This document shows positions 18,087 through 27,282 of a stretch of 64,000 nucleotides of DNA, in pieces. How positions within the stretch are numbered: position 1 is the stretch's first letter; the number at the start of each line of letters is the position of its first letter. The translations under genes were made by a program, and so were the position numbers. Under the pieces are notes generated by a model that was given only the letters and a program-made list of their open reading frames with translations, was not told where the DNA came from and made no database searches. Origin of the DNA: Methylopila sp. M107 (GTDB lineage Bacteria; Pseudomonadota; Alphaproteobacteria; Rhizobiales; Methylopilaceae); the NCBI RefSeq assembly GCF_000384475.1, contig NZ_ARWB01000001.1, positions 474,022-538,021 of the forward strand. Reading direction: 5' to 3'.

Positions 18087-18092
18087 CCCCCC

Positions 18093-19499
18093 ATGAAACT
18101 TCCCCGCGACATCGGGCCGATCCACTTCATCGGGATCGGCGGCATCGGCATGTCGGGCATCGCCGAGGTGCTGGCCAATCTCGGCTACACCGTCCAGGGC
18201 TCGGACGCGGCGGAAAGCGCCAACGTCAAGCGCCTGCGCGACAAAGGCGTTACGGTCATGATCGGCCAGGCGGCCGAAAACCTTGGCCAGGCCGAGGTGG
18301 TGGTGATGTCCTCCGCCATCAAGCGCGGCAATCCAGAGCTGTCAGCCGCCCGCGACCGGCGCATCCCGGTGGTCCGGCGGGCCGAAATGCTGGCCGAGCT
18401 GATGCGGCTGAAAACCTCCGTCGCGATCGCCGGCACCCACGGCAAGACCACGACCACGTCGCTGGTCGCCACGCTGCTCGACGCGGGCGGGCTCGACCCG
18501 ACCGTGATCAATGGCGGCATCATCAACGCCTATGGCGCGAACGCCCGCATGGGCGACGGCGACTGGATGGTGGTGGAGGCCGACGAGAGCGACGGCACCT
18601 TCCTGAAGCTGCCGGCGGACGTCGCGGTCGTCACCAATATCGACCCGGAGCACCTGGACCATTTCGGCACCTTCGACGCGGTGAAGGCGGCGTTCCGCTC
18701 CTTCGTCGAGAACGTGCCGTTCTACGGTTTCGCGGTGATGTGCCTCGACCATCCGACCGTGCAGGAGATGGTCGGTCTCATCGAGGACCGGCGCGTCGTC
18801 ACCTATGGCGAGAACCTGCAGTCCGACGTGCGGCTGACCGACCTCGACCTGCGCGGCGGCCAATGCAAATTCCGCGTCGTGGTGCGCGACCGCAAGGCCG
18901 GCACCGAATACTCGATCGACGACCTGCTGCTGCCGATGGCGGGGCGCCACAACGCCTCGAACGCCACCGCCGCGATCGCGGTCGCGCTCGAGCTCGGCCT
19001 GACGCCCGAGCAGGTGAGGGCGGGGCTGTCGAAGTTCGGCGGCGTGAAGCGGCGCTTCACGCGCGTCGGCGAGTGGAACGGCGTCACGATCTTCGACGAC
19101 TACGGCCACCACCCGGTCGAGATCGCGGCGGTGCTGAAGGCCGCGCGGGCCTCGACCGAGGGACGCGTGATCGCGATCGTCCAGCCGCACCGCTATTCCC
19201 GTCTGCACGCCTTGTTCGAGGGCTTTTCGAGCTGCTTCAACGACGCCGACACGGTGATCGTGGCGGATGTCTACGCGGCGGGCGAAGCGGTCATCGGGGG
19301 CGCAGAGCGGGACGATCTGATCGCGGGGCTTCGCGCGCGCGGGCACCGCCATGTGCTGCCGCTGGAGGGGCCCGAGAAGCTTGCCGGGCTGGTTTCGGAG
19401 CTTGGCCAGCCGGGCGACTACGTCGTGCTGCTGGGAGCGGGAAGCTCGACCTACTGGGCCGCAGCGCTGCCGGGAGAGCTCGCGGCGCTGAAGAAATGA
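18093..19499 (+). CDS. murC: UDP-MurNAc--L-alanine ligase
   Basis: A protein of 468 aa that adds L-Ala to UDP-MurNAc, the first Mur ligase step. The dinucleotide-like start is [18 protein letters not shown]. The ATP loop is G114-T-H-G-K118-[27 protein letters not shown] and the C-terminal [16 protein letters not shown] complete the pattern. Normally murB follows directly in this group. Here a 640-bp two-gene module intervenes. Confidence 0.96.
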   Translation: MKLPRDIGPIHFIGIGGIGMSGIAEVLANLGYTVQGSDAAESANVKRLRDKGVTVMIGQAAENLGQAEVVVMSSAIKRGNPELSAARDRRIPVVRRAEMLAELMRLKTSVAIAGTHGKTTTTSLVATLLDAGGLDPTVINGGIINAYGANARMGDGDWMVVEADESDGTFLKLPADVAVVTNIDPEHLDHFGTFDAVKAAFRSFVENVPFYGFAVMCLDHPTVQEMVGLIEDRRVVTYGENLQSDVRLTDLDLRGGQCKFRVVVRDRKAGTEYSIDDLLLPMAGRHNASNATAAIAVALELGLTPEQVRAGLSKFGGVKRRFTRVGEWNGVTIFDDYGHHPVEIAAVLKAARASTEGRVIAIVQPHRYSRLHALFEGFSSCFNDADTVIVADVYAAGEAVIGGAERDDLIAGLRARGHRHVLPLEGPEKLAGLVSELGQPGDYVVLLGAGSSTYWAAALPGELAALKK

Positions 19500-19526
19500 C
19501 GCGGTTTTCGTGCTAAGCGGACGCTT

Positions 19527-19829
19527 ATGACGATGTCGCGCGACACTCTGATCAAAACCCTCGCGGAGCTCGAGCCGAAGCTGCGGGCCGAAGGCGTGAC
19601 GCATATGGCCCTGTTCGGCTCTCGCGCGCGGCAGGACAATCGCACCAACAGTGATGTGGACGTCGCGATCGACGTCGATCCGACGGCGAAATTCTCGTTG
19701 ATCGATCTCGTCGGCGTTGCGCATCACATAGAAGACGAGACGGCGCTTTCGGCGAACGTCTTCATGCGCCGGAGCTTCGACGAGGACTTCAAGCGGACGG
19801 TCGCGAGGGACGCGATCGAGATTTTCTGA
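19527..19829 (+). CDS. MNT-domain minimal nucleotidyltransferase (MntA-type antitoxin)
   Basis: A protein of 100 aa. The core is LFGSRARQDNRTNSDVDVAID: G31-S32 binds nucleotide triphosphate, and D43 and D45 are metal ligands of the polymerase beta fold. Stand-alone minimal nucleotidyltransferases next to a HEPN gene form MNT/HEPN toxin-antitoxin pairs, where MntA AMPylates and silences the HEPN RNase. Here the stop and the ATG of the HEPN gene share one base (TGATG), as expected for such a pair. It starts 27 nt after murC inside the dcw cluster. Function in this host is inferred. Confidence 0.82.
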   Translation: MTMSRDTLIKTLAELEPKLRAEGVTHMALFGSRARQDNRTNSDVDVAIDVDPTAKFSLIDLVGVAHHIEDETALSANVFMRRSFDEDFKRTVARDAIEIF

Positions 19830-20167
19830 TGGACGAGCGGGTCAGGTTTCGGCTTCTCCACATCGACGACGCTATCGGAAAGATCAGACGGCTTCTCGAC
19901 GACAAGACATTCGACGTCATGTTTACGGACGCGGTGATCCGAGCGGCGTATGAGCGCTTCCTCGAAATCATCAGCGAGGCTTCGCGACATATTCCAGATG
20001 GCTTGAAGGCGGACTTGGCGCCGGAAATCCCGTGGCGCCGGATCGCGGATCTCGGAAACCACATCCGTCACGGATACAACAAGCTGGACGTCGAAATTCT
20101 GTGGGGCGTCTATGAGAACGACCTCGGCGCCCTCGAAGAGGCCGTGGAGCGGATGCTTGATAGATGA
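19829..20167 (+). CDS. HEPN-domain protein (HepT/DUF86-type toxin)
   Basis: A protein of 112 aa, all-helical in character. The family's R-x4-H-x-Y active-site block is spelled G76-N-H-I-R80-H81-G-Y83. His81 and Tyr83 (the residue AMPylated by MntA in characterised systems) are kept, but the leading Arg is Gly and an Arg lies beside the His instead. Similar GN..RH.Y variants occur in other DUF86 proteins as far as I recall. The gene is coupled to the MNT gene upstream (TGATG), and its stop overlaps the ATG of murB (ATGA), tying it to an essential gene. RNase toxicity is inferred from family, and the substitution makes it less certain. Confidence 0.8.
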   Translation: MDERVRFRLLHIDDAIGKIRRLLDDKTFDVMFTDAVIRAAYERFLEIISEASRHIPDGLKADLAPEIPWRRIADLGNHIRHGYNKLDVEILWGVYENDLGALEEAVERMLDR

Positions 20168-21147
20168 CCTTCAGAAATATGGAGCAATCGCTCGACGCGC
20201 CGAGCAATCAGCATCTCTCGACAATGGTTGATCGCTCCCTGCCTCTCGCCGAATCCCTTTCCGCCGCCATGCCCGACCTTCGCGGCAGGCTGGTCTCCGG
20301 CCAGCTCCTCGCGGACGTCACCTGGTTCCGCGTCGGCGGACCGGCGGAAGCCCTGTTTTCGCCGGCCGACGAGGACGACCTCGCCTACTTCCTCGCCCGG
20401 CTCCCCGAAGACGTCCCGCTCTATACGATCGGCCTCGGCTCGAACCTCTTGGTGCGCGACGGCGGCATGCCGGGCGTGGTGATCAGGCTCGGAAAGCCGT
20501 TCGCGGGCATCGAGCCGCTCGACGGCGCGCGCATTCGCGTCGGCGCCGCGGCCGCCGACAAGCGTCTGGCGCTCGCGGCCGAAGAGGCCGGCATCGGCGG
20601 CTTCGCGTTCTATTTCGGCATTCCGGGCGCGATCGGCGGGGCGCTGCGCATGAACGCGGGAGCTCTCGGGACGGAAACCTGCCAGCGCGTCGTCGAGGTC
20701 TATGGCGTTGACCGGACGGGCGCGAAGCGGACGTTTTCGAACGCCGAGATGGGCTATTCCTACCGGCATTCTTCAGCGCCCGCCGATGTCGTCTTCACCG
20801 GCGCCCTGATGGCGGGAGAGCCGCGCGACAAGGCCGCGATCCGCGAGGAGATGACGGCCGTGGCCGAGCACCGCGAGACCGCCCAGCCGATCAAGAGCCG
20901 CACCGGCGGCTCTACCTTCAAGAACCCGCCCGGCCATTCCGCCTGGAAGCTGATCGACGCGGCCGGCTGCCGAGGTTTCAGGATCGGCGGCGCGCAGGTC
21001 TCGGAGATGCACTGCAATTTCCTGATCAATGTCGGCGATGCGACCGGCGCGGACATCGAGACGCTCGGCGAGGAGGTGCGTCGGCGCGTGAAGGCGAGTT
21101 CGGGCGTCTCGCTCGAATGGGAGATCAAGCGGATCGGGGTGGCGTGA
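20164..21147 (+). CDS. murB: UDP-N-acetylenolpyruvoylglucosamine reductase
   Basis: A protein of 327 aa from ATG 20164, overlapping the HEPN stop. It reduces UDP-GlcNAc-enolpyruvate to UDP-MurNAc with NADPH and [15 protein letters not shown] and [15 protein letters not shown] bind FAD. YSYRHS and [20 protein letters not shown] carry the substrate tyrosine region and the catalytic Ser of the STFKNP block. The first ~20 residues are unlike other MurB proteins. ATG 20224 ([12 protein letters not shown]) is an equally credible start that would not be coupled to the TA-type genes. Confidence 0.94.
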   Translation: MTFRNMEQSLDAPSNQHLSTMVDRSLPLAESLSAAMPDLRGRLVSGQLLADVTWFRVGGPAEALFSPADEDDLAYFLARLPEDVPLYTIGLGSNLLVRDGGMPGVVIRLGKPFAGIEPLDGARIRVGAAAADKRLALAAEEAGIGGFAFYFGIPGAIGGALRMNAGALGTETCQRVVEVYGVDRTGAKRTFSNAEMGYSYRHSSAPADVVFTGALMAGEPRDKAAIREEMTAVAEHRETAQPIKSRTGGSTFKNPPGHSAWKLIDAAGCRGFRIGGAQVSEMHCNFLINVGDATGADIETLGEEVRRRVKASSGVSLEWEIKRIGVA

Positions 21148-21156
21148 GCGCTCGTT

Positions 21157-21440
21157 CTTGTCCCGGCCTTGAGCCGGGACCCAGAACCGCTTCGGACGAA
21201 AGTGGGTGCGTAGCGCGCAGGGCATTTTCTGGAGCCTTCCCGCGTCTGCGTTCCGGCTCGAGGCCGGGACGAGAGTTGGTTGCGACTCCACGCTTCCGTC
21301 GTCCTCCGGCTTGACCGAAGGACCCATCTTCGGCGTAGAGCTTCGCGCGAAACGTGGATGGTCCGGTCGAGCCGGACCATGACGAACTGGATTCTGAGGA
21401 CGATCCCGGCTCGGCGGCTTGGCCGCCGTCCGGGATGACG
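21157..21440. repeat. Two tandem family B repeats between murB and ddl
   Basis: The 321-bp gap 21148-21468 has no gene. A first unit runs from CTTGTCCCGGCCTTGAGCCGG (21157) to GGCCGGGACGAGA (~21275). A second unit runs from GTCGTCCTCCGGCTTGACCG (~21299) through TGGTCCGGTCGAGCCGGACC to CGGGATGACG (21440). Confidence 0.6.
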
Positions 21441-21468
21441 CGAAAAAGACCTGCCCGGGGAAAACGCC

Positions 21469-22389
21469 ATGTCAAAGCACGTCGCCGTCCTGATGGGCGG
21501 GTGGTCTTCCGAGCGGCAGGTGTCGCTGTGGTCGGGCGAGGCCTGCGCCGAGGCGCTGGAAAGCGTCGGCTTCCGCGTCTCACGCATCGACGTCGGCCGC
21601 GACCTCGCCGAAGTGCTCCACAAGACGAAGCCCGACGTCTGCTTCAACGCGCTGCACGGCCGCTACGGCGAGGACGGCAAGGTGCAGGGCCTGCTCGAGA
21701 TCATGGGGATCCCGTACACCCATTCGGGCGTGCTGGCCTCCTCGCTCGCGGCCCACAAGGAGCGCGCCAAGCAGGTGATGGCCGCCGCCGGAGTTTCCGT
21801 GCCGCGTGGCAAAGTGGTGACACGGGCGGAGGCCGCGAAGGCCCACGTCTTAACGCCGCCTTACGTTCTCAAGCCGGTCGACGGAGGTTCCTCCGTTGGT
21901 GTCTTCATCGTTAACGCCGACCAGGAGCATCCGCCGCAGGAGCTCAATCGCGCGGACTGGGAGCATGGCGAGGAGCTGTTGGCGGAAAATTTCGTTGCAG
22001 GCAAAGAACTTACCTGCGCCGTGCTGAACGACGAGCCGCTCGATGTGATCGAAATCCTGCCCGCGGACGGATGGTACGATTTTGAAGCTAAATACGCCTC
22101 CGGCGGATCTAGGCATGTTTTGCCGGCCGAAATTTCACCCTTTGTTTACCAACAGGTCCGAAAACTGGCGGTCGAGGCGCACAGGGCACTCGGGTGCCGC
22201 GGAGTCAGCAGAGCCGACTTCCGTTTCGACGACCGCGAAGGCGGAACCGGCGAACTCGTGTGTCTCGAAGTGAATACGCAGCCCGGTATGACCAAGACGT
22301 CCTTGGTTCCGGAACTCGCCGCTTATGTCGGCATGGGGTTTGGTGAGCTCGTCAAATGGCTGGTGGAGGACGCCTCCTTAGATCGCTAG
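21469..22389 (+). CDS. ddl: D-alanine--D-alanine ligase
   Basis: A protein of 306 aa, the usual length for DdlB. This ATP-grasp enzyme makes D-Ala-D-Ala for MurF. HVAVLMGGWSSERQVSLWSG is the N-terminal substrate block. ALHGRYGEDGKVQGLLE, YTHSGVLASSLAAHK, VLKPVDGGSSVGVF and CLEVNTQPGMTKTSLVPELA follow in order. The start has GGGG 10-13 nt upstream. The end overlaps the ftsQ start by 34 nt. A short stretch around 21850-22330 is visibly less GC-rich than its surroundings. Confidence 0.95.
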   Translation: MSKHVAVLMGGWSSERQVSLWSGEACAEALESVGFRVSRIDVGRDLAEVLHKTKPDVCFNALHGRYGEDGKVQGLLEIMGIPYTHSGVLASSLAAHKERAKQVMAAAGVSVPRGKVVTRAEAAKAHVLTPPYVLKPVDGGSSVGVFIVNADQEHPPQELNRADWEHGEELLAENFVAGKELTCAVLNDEPLDVIEILPADGWYDFEAKYASGGSRHVLPAEISPFVYQQVRKLAVEAHRALGCRGVSRADFRFDDREGGTGELVCLEVNTQPGMTKTSLVPELAAYVGMGFGELVKWLVEDASLDR

Positions 22390-23390
22390 ACGAGCGTCCG
22401 GTCCCGGCGCCGGCCAAACGCGCCGAGCGGCCGAAACCTTCCCTGATCTTCAAGACCGACCCCAACATGCGCTCGCGCGCGGAAGGCGCGCGCAGGCCCG
22501 CACGTCCGTCGCTCGACGACGTCGACGAGGTGATGGGCGCGAGCTTTTCCTCGCAGGTTCGCTTCAAGTTCGAGCGCTTCGCGCGCCGGCCGCGCATCGG
22601 CCTTTACCTCACCATCGCGTTCCTCGGCGGCACCGGCCTGCTCGGCATGGCGCAGGGCGGCCATTGGCCGACCGTGAAGGCCGAGATCGCGAACTTCCCG
22701 GTCACGGCCGCGAACGCGGTCGGCTTCCGCGTCGTGGCGGTCCAGACGGAAGGCCAGAACGCGCTGACCGACGACGAGGTGTTGCTCGCCCTCGGCATCC
22801 GCGAGGACACCGCGCTGCCCTTCCTCGACGTCGGCGCCGCGCGCGACCGGCTGCTGCAGAACCCGCTGGTGCAGGACGCGACCGTCCGCAAACTGTTTCC
22901 CGACCGCGTCACCGTCCACCTGGTCGAGCGCAAGCCCTTCGCGCTCTGGCAGCACGACGGCAAGGTGCAGATCCTGGCCGAGGACGGCACCCCGATCGAC
23001 GATTTCCGGGATTCCCGCTTCGCCCATCTGCCGCTTGTGGTCGGCCCCGCGGCCAACACCCGCGCCCAGGCCCTCCTCGACGCGCTGCAGTTCGCGCCGA
23101 AGGTGCGCGAGGAGACCTACGCGGCCGTGCTCGTCGCCGAGCGCCGCTGGAATCTGAGGCTCCGCTCCGGCGTCGAGGTGAAGCTGCCCGAATTCGAATT
23201 CGGCGCGGCGCTCGCGCGGCTCGAGACCATGCAGTCCCGCCGCGACGTGTTCTCCAAGTGGATCTCCATCATCGATCTCCGATCGGCCGACAAGACCGTC
23301 GTCCGCCTGACCAACGAGGCCGCCGAGCATATGGCGCAGGACGACAAGACCGCGTCGACCAAGGCCCGTAAGAAGGCTGGCCAGACATGA
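22356..23390 (+). CDS. ftsQ: Cell division protein FtsQ
   Basis: A protein of 344 aa, bitopic, in the FtsQLB complex. ATG 22356 lies inside ddl. I keep it because the N-terminal GGGRLLRSL block is typical of hyphomicrobial FtsQ. A basic cytoplasmic region of ~95 residues precedes one membrane segment (IGLYLTIAFLGGTGLLGMA). The POTRA domain follows (VVAVQTEGQNALTDDEVLLALGI, then FPDRVTVHLVERKPFALWQ) and then the beta domain. The stop overlaps the ftsA ATG by 4 nt. Confidence 0.93.
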   Translation: MAGGGRLLRSLDERPVPAPAKRAERPKPSLIFKTDPNMRSRAEGARRPARPSLDDVDEVMGASFSSQVRFKFERFARRPRIGLYLTIAFLGGTGLLGMAQGGHWPTVKAEIANFPVTAANAVGFRVVAVQTEGQNALTDDEVLLALGIREDTALPFLDVGAARDRLLQNPLVQDATVRKLFPDRVTVHLVERKPFALWQHDGKVQILAEDGTPIDDFRDSRFAHLPLVVGPAANTRAQALLDALQFAPKVREETYAAVLVAERRWNLRLRSGVEVKLPEFEFGAALARLETMQSRRDVFSKWISIIDLRSADKTVVRLTNEAAEHMAQDDKTASTKARKKAGQT

Positions 23391-24715
23391 GCGGCGCATT
23401 TCCCTACGGCGTCGTTCCGAAGATGCGTCCGCTGCCGCCGAAGCGTTCGGTGGTGGTGTCGGCGCTCGACGTCGGCACCTCCAAGGTCGTCTGCCTGGTC
23501 GCGCGGCTCCGGCCGACGGAGCCCGGCGACGCGCTGCCGGACCGGTCCCACACGGTCGAGCTGATCGGCGTCGGCCACCAGCGTTCGCGTGGCGTGAAGG
23601 GCGGCCAGATCGTCGACATGGAGGCGGCCGAGCAGTCGATCCGACTCGCCGCCGACGCCGCCGAGCGCATGGCGGACGTCCAGATCGAAAGCGTGATCGT
23701 GTCGGTCTCCGCCGGCCGGCTCGCGAGCGAGACCTTCCACGCCGAAGTGCCGATCCACGGCAAGCCGGTCGAGGACCGCGACATCCGCCGCGTGCTGCAG
23801 GCCGGCTGCGCGCACTCCGTCAGGCCGAACCGCGCCGTGGTGCATTCGATCCCGACGGGCTTCGGCCTCGACGCCACCCGGGGCGTGCGCGACCCGCTCG
23901 GCATGGTCGGGCAGCAGCTCGGCGTCGACATGCACATCGTCACCGCCGAGGGCGCCCCCTTGCGGAACCTTTCGCTCTGCGTCGAGCGCAGCCATCTCGG
24001 CGTCGAGACCATGGTGGTGGCGCCTTATGCGGCGGGGCTTGCGAGCCTCGTCGACGACGAAAGCGAGATGGGCGTCACGCTCATCGACATGGGCGGCGGC
24101 GCGACCTCTGTCGCGGTGTTCCAGGGCGGTTCCTTCGTCCATTGCGACGCGGTGGCGCTCGGCGGCCATCACGTCACGCTCGACCTCGCGCGCGGCCTGT
24201 CGACCTCGATCGACGAGGCGGAGCGGCTGAAGACGCTGCACGCCAGCGTGTTCCCCTCGCTCGCCGACGAGCGCGAGCAGATCGCGGTGACACCCGTCGG
24301 CGAGGCCGAGTTCGAAGCGCAGAACTACCTGCCGAAGTCGATGATCGTGAAGATCGTCAAGCCGCGCGTCGAGGAGACCCTCGAGCTGGTGCGCGACCGG
24401 CTCCGCGCCTCCGGCCACGCCTCCGAGGCGCGCCGCGTGGTGCTGACCGGCGGCGCCTGCCAGCTGACGGGCCTGCCCGAGCTCGCGCGCAGGATTTTGG
24501 ATCGACCGGTCCGCGTCGGCCGCCCGCTCGGCGTGCGCGGCCTCCCCGAGGCGGCCAAGGGGCCGGCTTTCGCGGGCGCGGTCGGACTTCTGGTTTTCCC
24601 GCAGGTGGCGGAGATCGAGCATGTCGATCCGGGCCGCATGTGGCCCGGCGGCGGGCGCACGCCGCGGAACACGTACATCCACCGGGTCGGCCGGTGGCTG
24701 AAGGAGAGCTTCTGA
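23387..24715 (+). CDS. ftsA: Cell division protein FtsA
   Basis: A protein of 442 aa, an actin-like ATPase that anchors FtsZ to the membrane. VSALDVGTSKVVCLVARL is the phosphate 1 motif. RSRGVKGGQIVDMEAAEQSI starts the SHS2/1C subdomain. VTLIDMGGGATSVAVFQGG is phosphate 2 and VLTGGACQLTGLPELA the adenosine motif. The last residues, RWLKESF, are the amphipathic membrane-targeting helix. A 107-nt gap to ftsZ follows and may carry an ftsZ promoter or leader. Confidence 0.95.
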   Translation: MSGAFPYGVVPKMRPLPPKRSVVVSALDVGTSKVVCLVARLRPTEPGDALPDRSHTVELIGVGHQRSRGVKGGQIVDMEAAEQSIRLAADAAERMADVQIESVIVSVSAGRLASETFHAEVPIHGKPVEDRDIRRVLQAGCAHSVRPNRAVVHSIPTGFGLDATRGVRDPLGMVGQQLGVDMHIVTAEGAPLRNLSLCVERSHLGVETMVVAPYAAGLASLVDDESEMGVTLIDMGGGATSVAVFQGGSFVHCDAVALGGHHVTLDLARGLSTSIDEAERLKTLHASVFPSLADEREQIAVTPVGEAEFEAQNYLPKSMIVKIVKPRVEETLELVRDRLRASGHASEARRVVLTGGACQLTGLPELARRILDRPVRVGRPLGVRGLPEAAKGPAFAGAVGLLVFPQVAEIEHVDPGRMWPGGGRTPRNTYIHRVGRWLKESF

Positions 24716-24822
24716 CCGGCGGCGCGGCGGCCGTCGGTCGGATCGGGCCAAGCGCGCCCTCCGAACGCCGAAACTTGAAGAACTGGCACTCGCCGGATGG
24801 CGCGAAACCTTAGAGGCTTACG

Positions 24823-26541
24823 ATGACGATCAACCTGAAGATGCCGGACATCCGGGAGCTCAAGCCCCGCATCACCGTGTTCGGCGTCGGCGGCGCCGGC
24901 GGCAACGCCGTCAACAACATGATCGAGGCCGGTCTCGTCGGCGTCGACTTCGTTGTGGCGAACACCGACGCGCAGGCGCTGACGCTGTCCAAGGCCGAGC
25001 GCATCATCCAGATGGGCGTGCAGGTGACCGAAGGCCTCGGCGCCGGCTCCCAGCCGGAAGTCGGCCGCGCGGCCGCCGAAGAGGTGATCGACGAGATCCG
25101 CGACCACCTCTCGGGCGCGCATATGGCGTTCATCACCGCCGGCATGGGCGGCGGCACCGGCACGGGCTCGGCCCCGGTCGTGGCCCGCGCGGCCCGCGAG
25201 GCCGGCATCCTGACCGTCGGCGTCGTGACCAAGCCCTTCCACTTCGAGGGCCAGCGCCGGATGCGCACGGCGGAAGCCGGCATCGACGAGCTGCAGAAGG
25301 CCGTCGACACCCTGATCGTCATCCCGAACCAGAACCTGTTCCGGGTCGCGAACGAGCGCACCACCTTCGCGGACGCCTTCGCGATGGCCGACCAGGTGCT
25401 CTATTCGGGCGTCGCCTGCATCACCGACCTGATGGTCAAGGAAGGCCTGATCAACCTCGACTTCGCCGACGTCCGCGCGATCATGCGCGAGATGGGCAAG
25501 GCGATGATGGGCACGGGCGAGGCCTCCGGCGACAAGCGCGCCGTCCAGGCCGCGGAAGCCGCCATCGCCAACCCGCTGCTCGACGACGTCTCGATGAAGG
25601 GCGCCCGCGGCTTGCTGATCTCGATCACCGGCGGCAACGACCTCACCCTCTATGAAGTCGACGAAGCCGCGACCCGCATCCGCGAGGAGGTCGACGAGGC
25701 CGCCAACATCATCCTCGGCGCGACCTTCGACGAGAGCCTCGAGGGCATCATCCGCGTGTCGGTCGTCGCCACCGGCATCGACCACATGCTCGAGGAAGGC
25801 CAGCAGACCTTCGCCGAGCAGCGCGCCGCGGAAGTCCAGGCCCGCTTCACGAAGCCGGCCCCGGCCCCGCAGCCGACCCGCAGCCCCGAGCCGCAGCCGC
25901 TGCCGACGTTCCGCGCCCCGGCGCCGGTCGAGGCTCCGGTCGAGCAGAGCCACTACGACGCGCAAGTCGTCGCGGCGATCGAGGACGTCACCATCCGCGC
26001 CGCCGCGCCGAAGCCCGCCTTCGCGCACGAGCCGCAGATCGAGCCGGAGCCGCAGGCCGTCGAGGACCATGGCGACGAGCAGCCTTACGTGCCGCCGCAC
26101 GCCGAACGCGCGCCGCAGCGCGCGCCGCGCATGCCGCGGATCGAGGATCTTCCGATGCCGGCCCAGGCGCAGATGCGCGCCGCCCGCCAGCCGGAAGCCG
26201 CAGGTCCCGACAAGAAGCGCATGACGCTGCTGCAGCGCCTCGCCAACGGCCTCGGCCGCGGGCATGAGGACGACGGCGGCCAAGGGCATCAGGGCCAGCA
26301 GGCTCACGACCACGGCCACGACCATGTCGCCCCGGCGTCGCAGCAGTACCAGCCGCAGCCGGCGCCCCGGCTTCAGGCTCCGGCGCCGCAGAGCGACTAC
26401 GCCCGTCGCGGCCCGGCCCCGCAGCACCGCCCGGCTCAGGGGAACCTCGACCCGCACGGCCGCGCCCCGGTCCAGCATCCGCGCGGTCTCGACGACGACC
26501 AGCTCGAAATCCCGGCCTTCCTCCGCCGTCAGGCGAACTGA
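24823..26541 (+). CDS. ftsZ: Cell division protein FtsZ
   Basis: A protein of 572 aa, the tubulin-like GTPase of the Z ring. The GTP loop is G107-M-G-G-G-T-G-T-G115. [14 protein letters not shown] begins the fold, and the T7 loop lies in [20 protein letters not shown]. The globular part ends near residue 320. A disordered Pro/Ala/Gln linker of about 235 residues follows, with a His-rich patch ([20 protein letters not shown]) near residues 482-501. The C-terminal peptide [16 protein letters not shown] is intact. Long linkers are usual in alphaproteobacteria. It is the last gene of the cluster. Confidence 0.97.
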   Translation: MTINLKMPDIRELKPRITVFGVGGAGGNAVNNMIEAGLVGVDFVVANTDAQALTLSKAERIIQMGVQVTEGLGAGSQPEVGRAAAEEVIDEIRDHLSGAHMAFITAGMGGGTGTGSAPVVARAAREAGILTVGVVTKPFHFEGQRRMRTAEAGIDELQKAVDTLIVIPNQNLFRVANERTTFADAFAMADQVLYSGVACITDLMVKEGLINLDFADVRAIMREMGKAMMGTGEASGDKRAVQAAEAAIANPLLDDVSMKGARGLLISITGGNDLTLYEVDEAATRIREEVDEAANIILGATFDESLEGIIRVSVVATGIDHMLEEGQQTFAEQRAAEVQARFTKPAPAPQPTRSPEPQPLPTFRAPAPVEAPVEQSHYDAQVVAAIEDVTIRAAAPKPAFAHEPQIEPEPQAVEDHGDEQPYVPPHAERAPQRAPRMPRIEDLPMPAQAQMRAARQPEAAGPDKKRMTLLQRLANGLGRGHEDDGGQGHQGQQAHDHGHDHVAPASQQYQPQPAPRLQAPAPQSDYARRGPAPQHRPAQGNLDPHGRAPVQHPRGLDDDQLEIPAFLRRQAN

Positions 26542-26564
26542 GGGTTTGGACTGAGCGAAAATCC

Positions 26565-26597
26565 ACGGCCCGGACAAAAGATGTCCGGGCCGTTTTT
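26565..26597 (+). terminator. Rho-independent terminator of the dcw cluster
   Basis: A perfect 12-bp stem ACGGCCCGGACA (26565-26576) / TGTCCGGGCCGT (26582-26593) with a 5-nt loop, running into TTTTT. It lies 24 nt after the ftsZ stop. Confidence 0.88.
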
Positions 26598-26630
26598 CGT
26601 CGGAAGCCAACGCATCGGGCAGACCCGCCG

Positions 26631-26732
26631 CGTCATTCCGGCCGAAGGGCCGGAATCCAGAAACACAAACGGTCCAGGATCGGGCGAAGACGGATGCGGT
26701 TCTGGATCCCGGCCCTGACGGCCGGGATGACG
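26631..26732. repeat. Family B repeat
   Basis: Bounded by CGTCATTCCGGCC and its inverse GGCCGGGATGACG. The interior holds a second inverted pair, GGAATCCAGAA and TTCTGGATCC. It fills the gap between the ftsZ terminator and the next gene. Confidence 0.7.
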
Positions 26733-26769
26733 GTCTCACTTGAAGCGTTGAAGCTTAAGGATCTCAGCC

Positions 26770-27111
26770 GTGTCGACCGTGATCGCAGAACGCGTGCTGC
26801 GCATCGTCAATGACGACGGGGAACGCGACGTCGTGATCCGGCTCTTCAGACCGGAGGAAGACGACGGTTTCTGGCGCTGCGCCTATGAGATCGGATGGCC
26901 GGAGGGCGCTCGCGTCTTTTATGGGGGCGGTCAGGACGCTTTCCAGGCGATCCAGCTGGCGATGCAGATGATCGGGGCGGAGCTTTACACGAGCGAGCAT
27001 CACAAGGCGGCGACGCTGGTGCTCGACGCCAATGGCGCTGGCTATGGCTTCCCGGTCGCGAAGGCGTTGCGGGATCTCCTCATCGGCGACGACATCACGG
27101 ACTTCGGTTGA
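26770..27111 (+). CDS. Conserved protein of unknown function (DUF6968-like)
   Basis: A protein of 113 aa from GTG 26770, acidic and soluble, without signal or membrane segments. Visible features are an N-terminal IAERVLRIVNDDGERDVVIRLF, then DDGFWRCAYEIGWPEGAR, then DAFQAIQLAMQMIGAELYTS. The pattern of a beta-rich start with WRC.Y.I and an AlQLAlq.iG helix resembles the DUF6968 family, whose role is unknown. That match is from memory. It stands alone between the dcw terminator and bamD. Confidence 0.55.
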   Translation: MSTVIAERVLRIVNDDGERDVVIRLFRPEEDDGFWRCAYEIGWPEGARVFYGGGQDAFQAIQLAMQMIGAELYTSEHHKAATLVLDANGAGYGFPVAKALRDLLIGDDITDFG

Positions 27112-27282
27112 GGTCCGATCGCCGCCGTAAAAACACCGCAGGTGCGGAGCAGGCTGGTTTCGGCTATAGACATCACCTGCGTCGTCGGCCAAGACGGGCG
27201 GACGTATGCGAACGCTCGGGCGCTCTGTCGGCGCCAGCCGGCCTCGGGGGCCGATCCCGTCTACTCGTGTGAGAGGCTCGCG

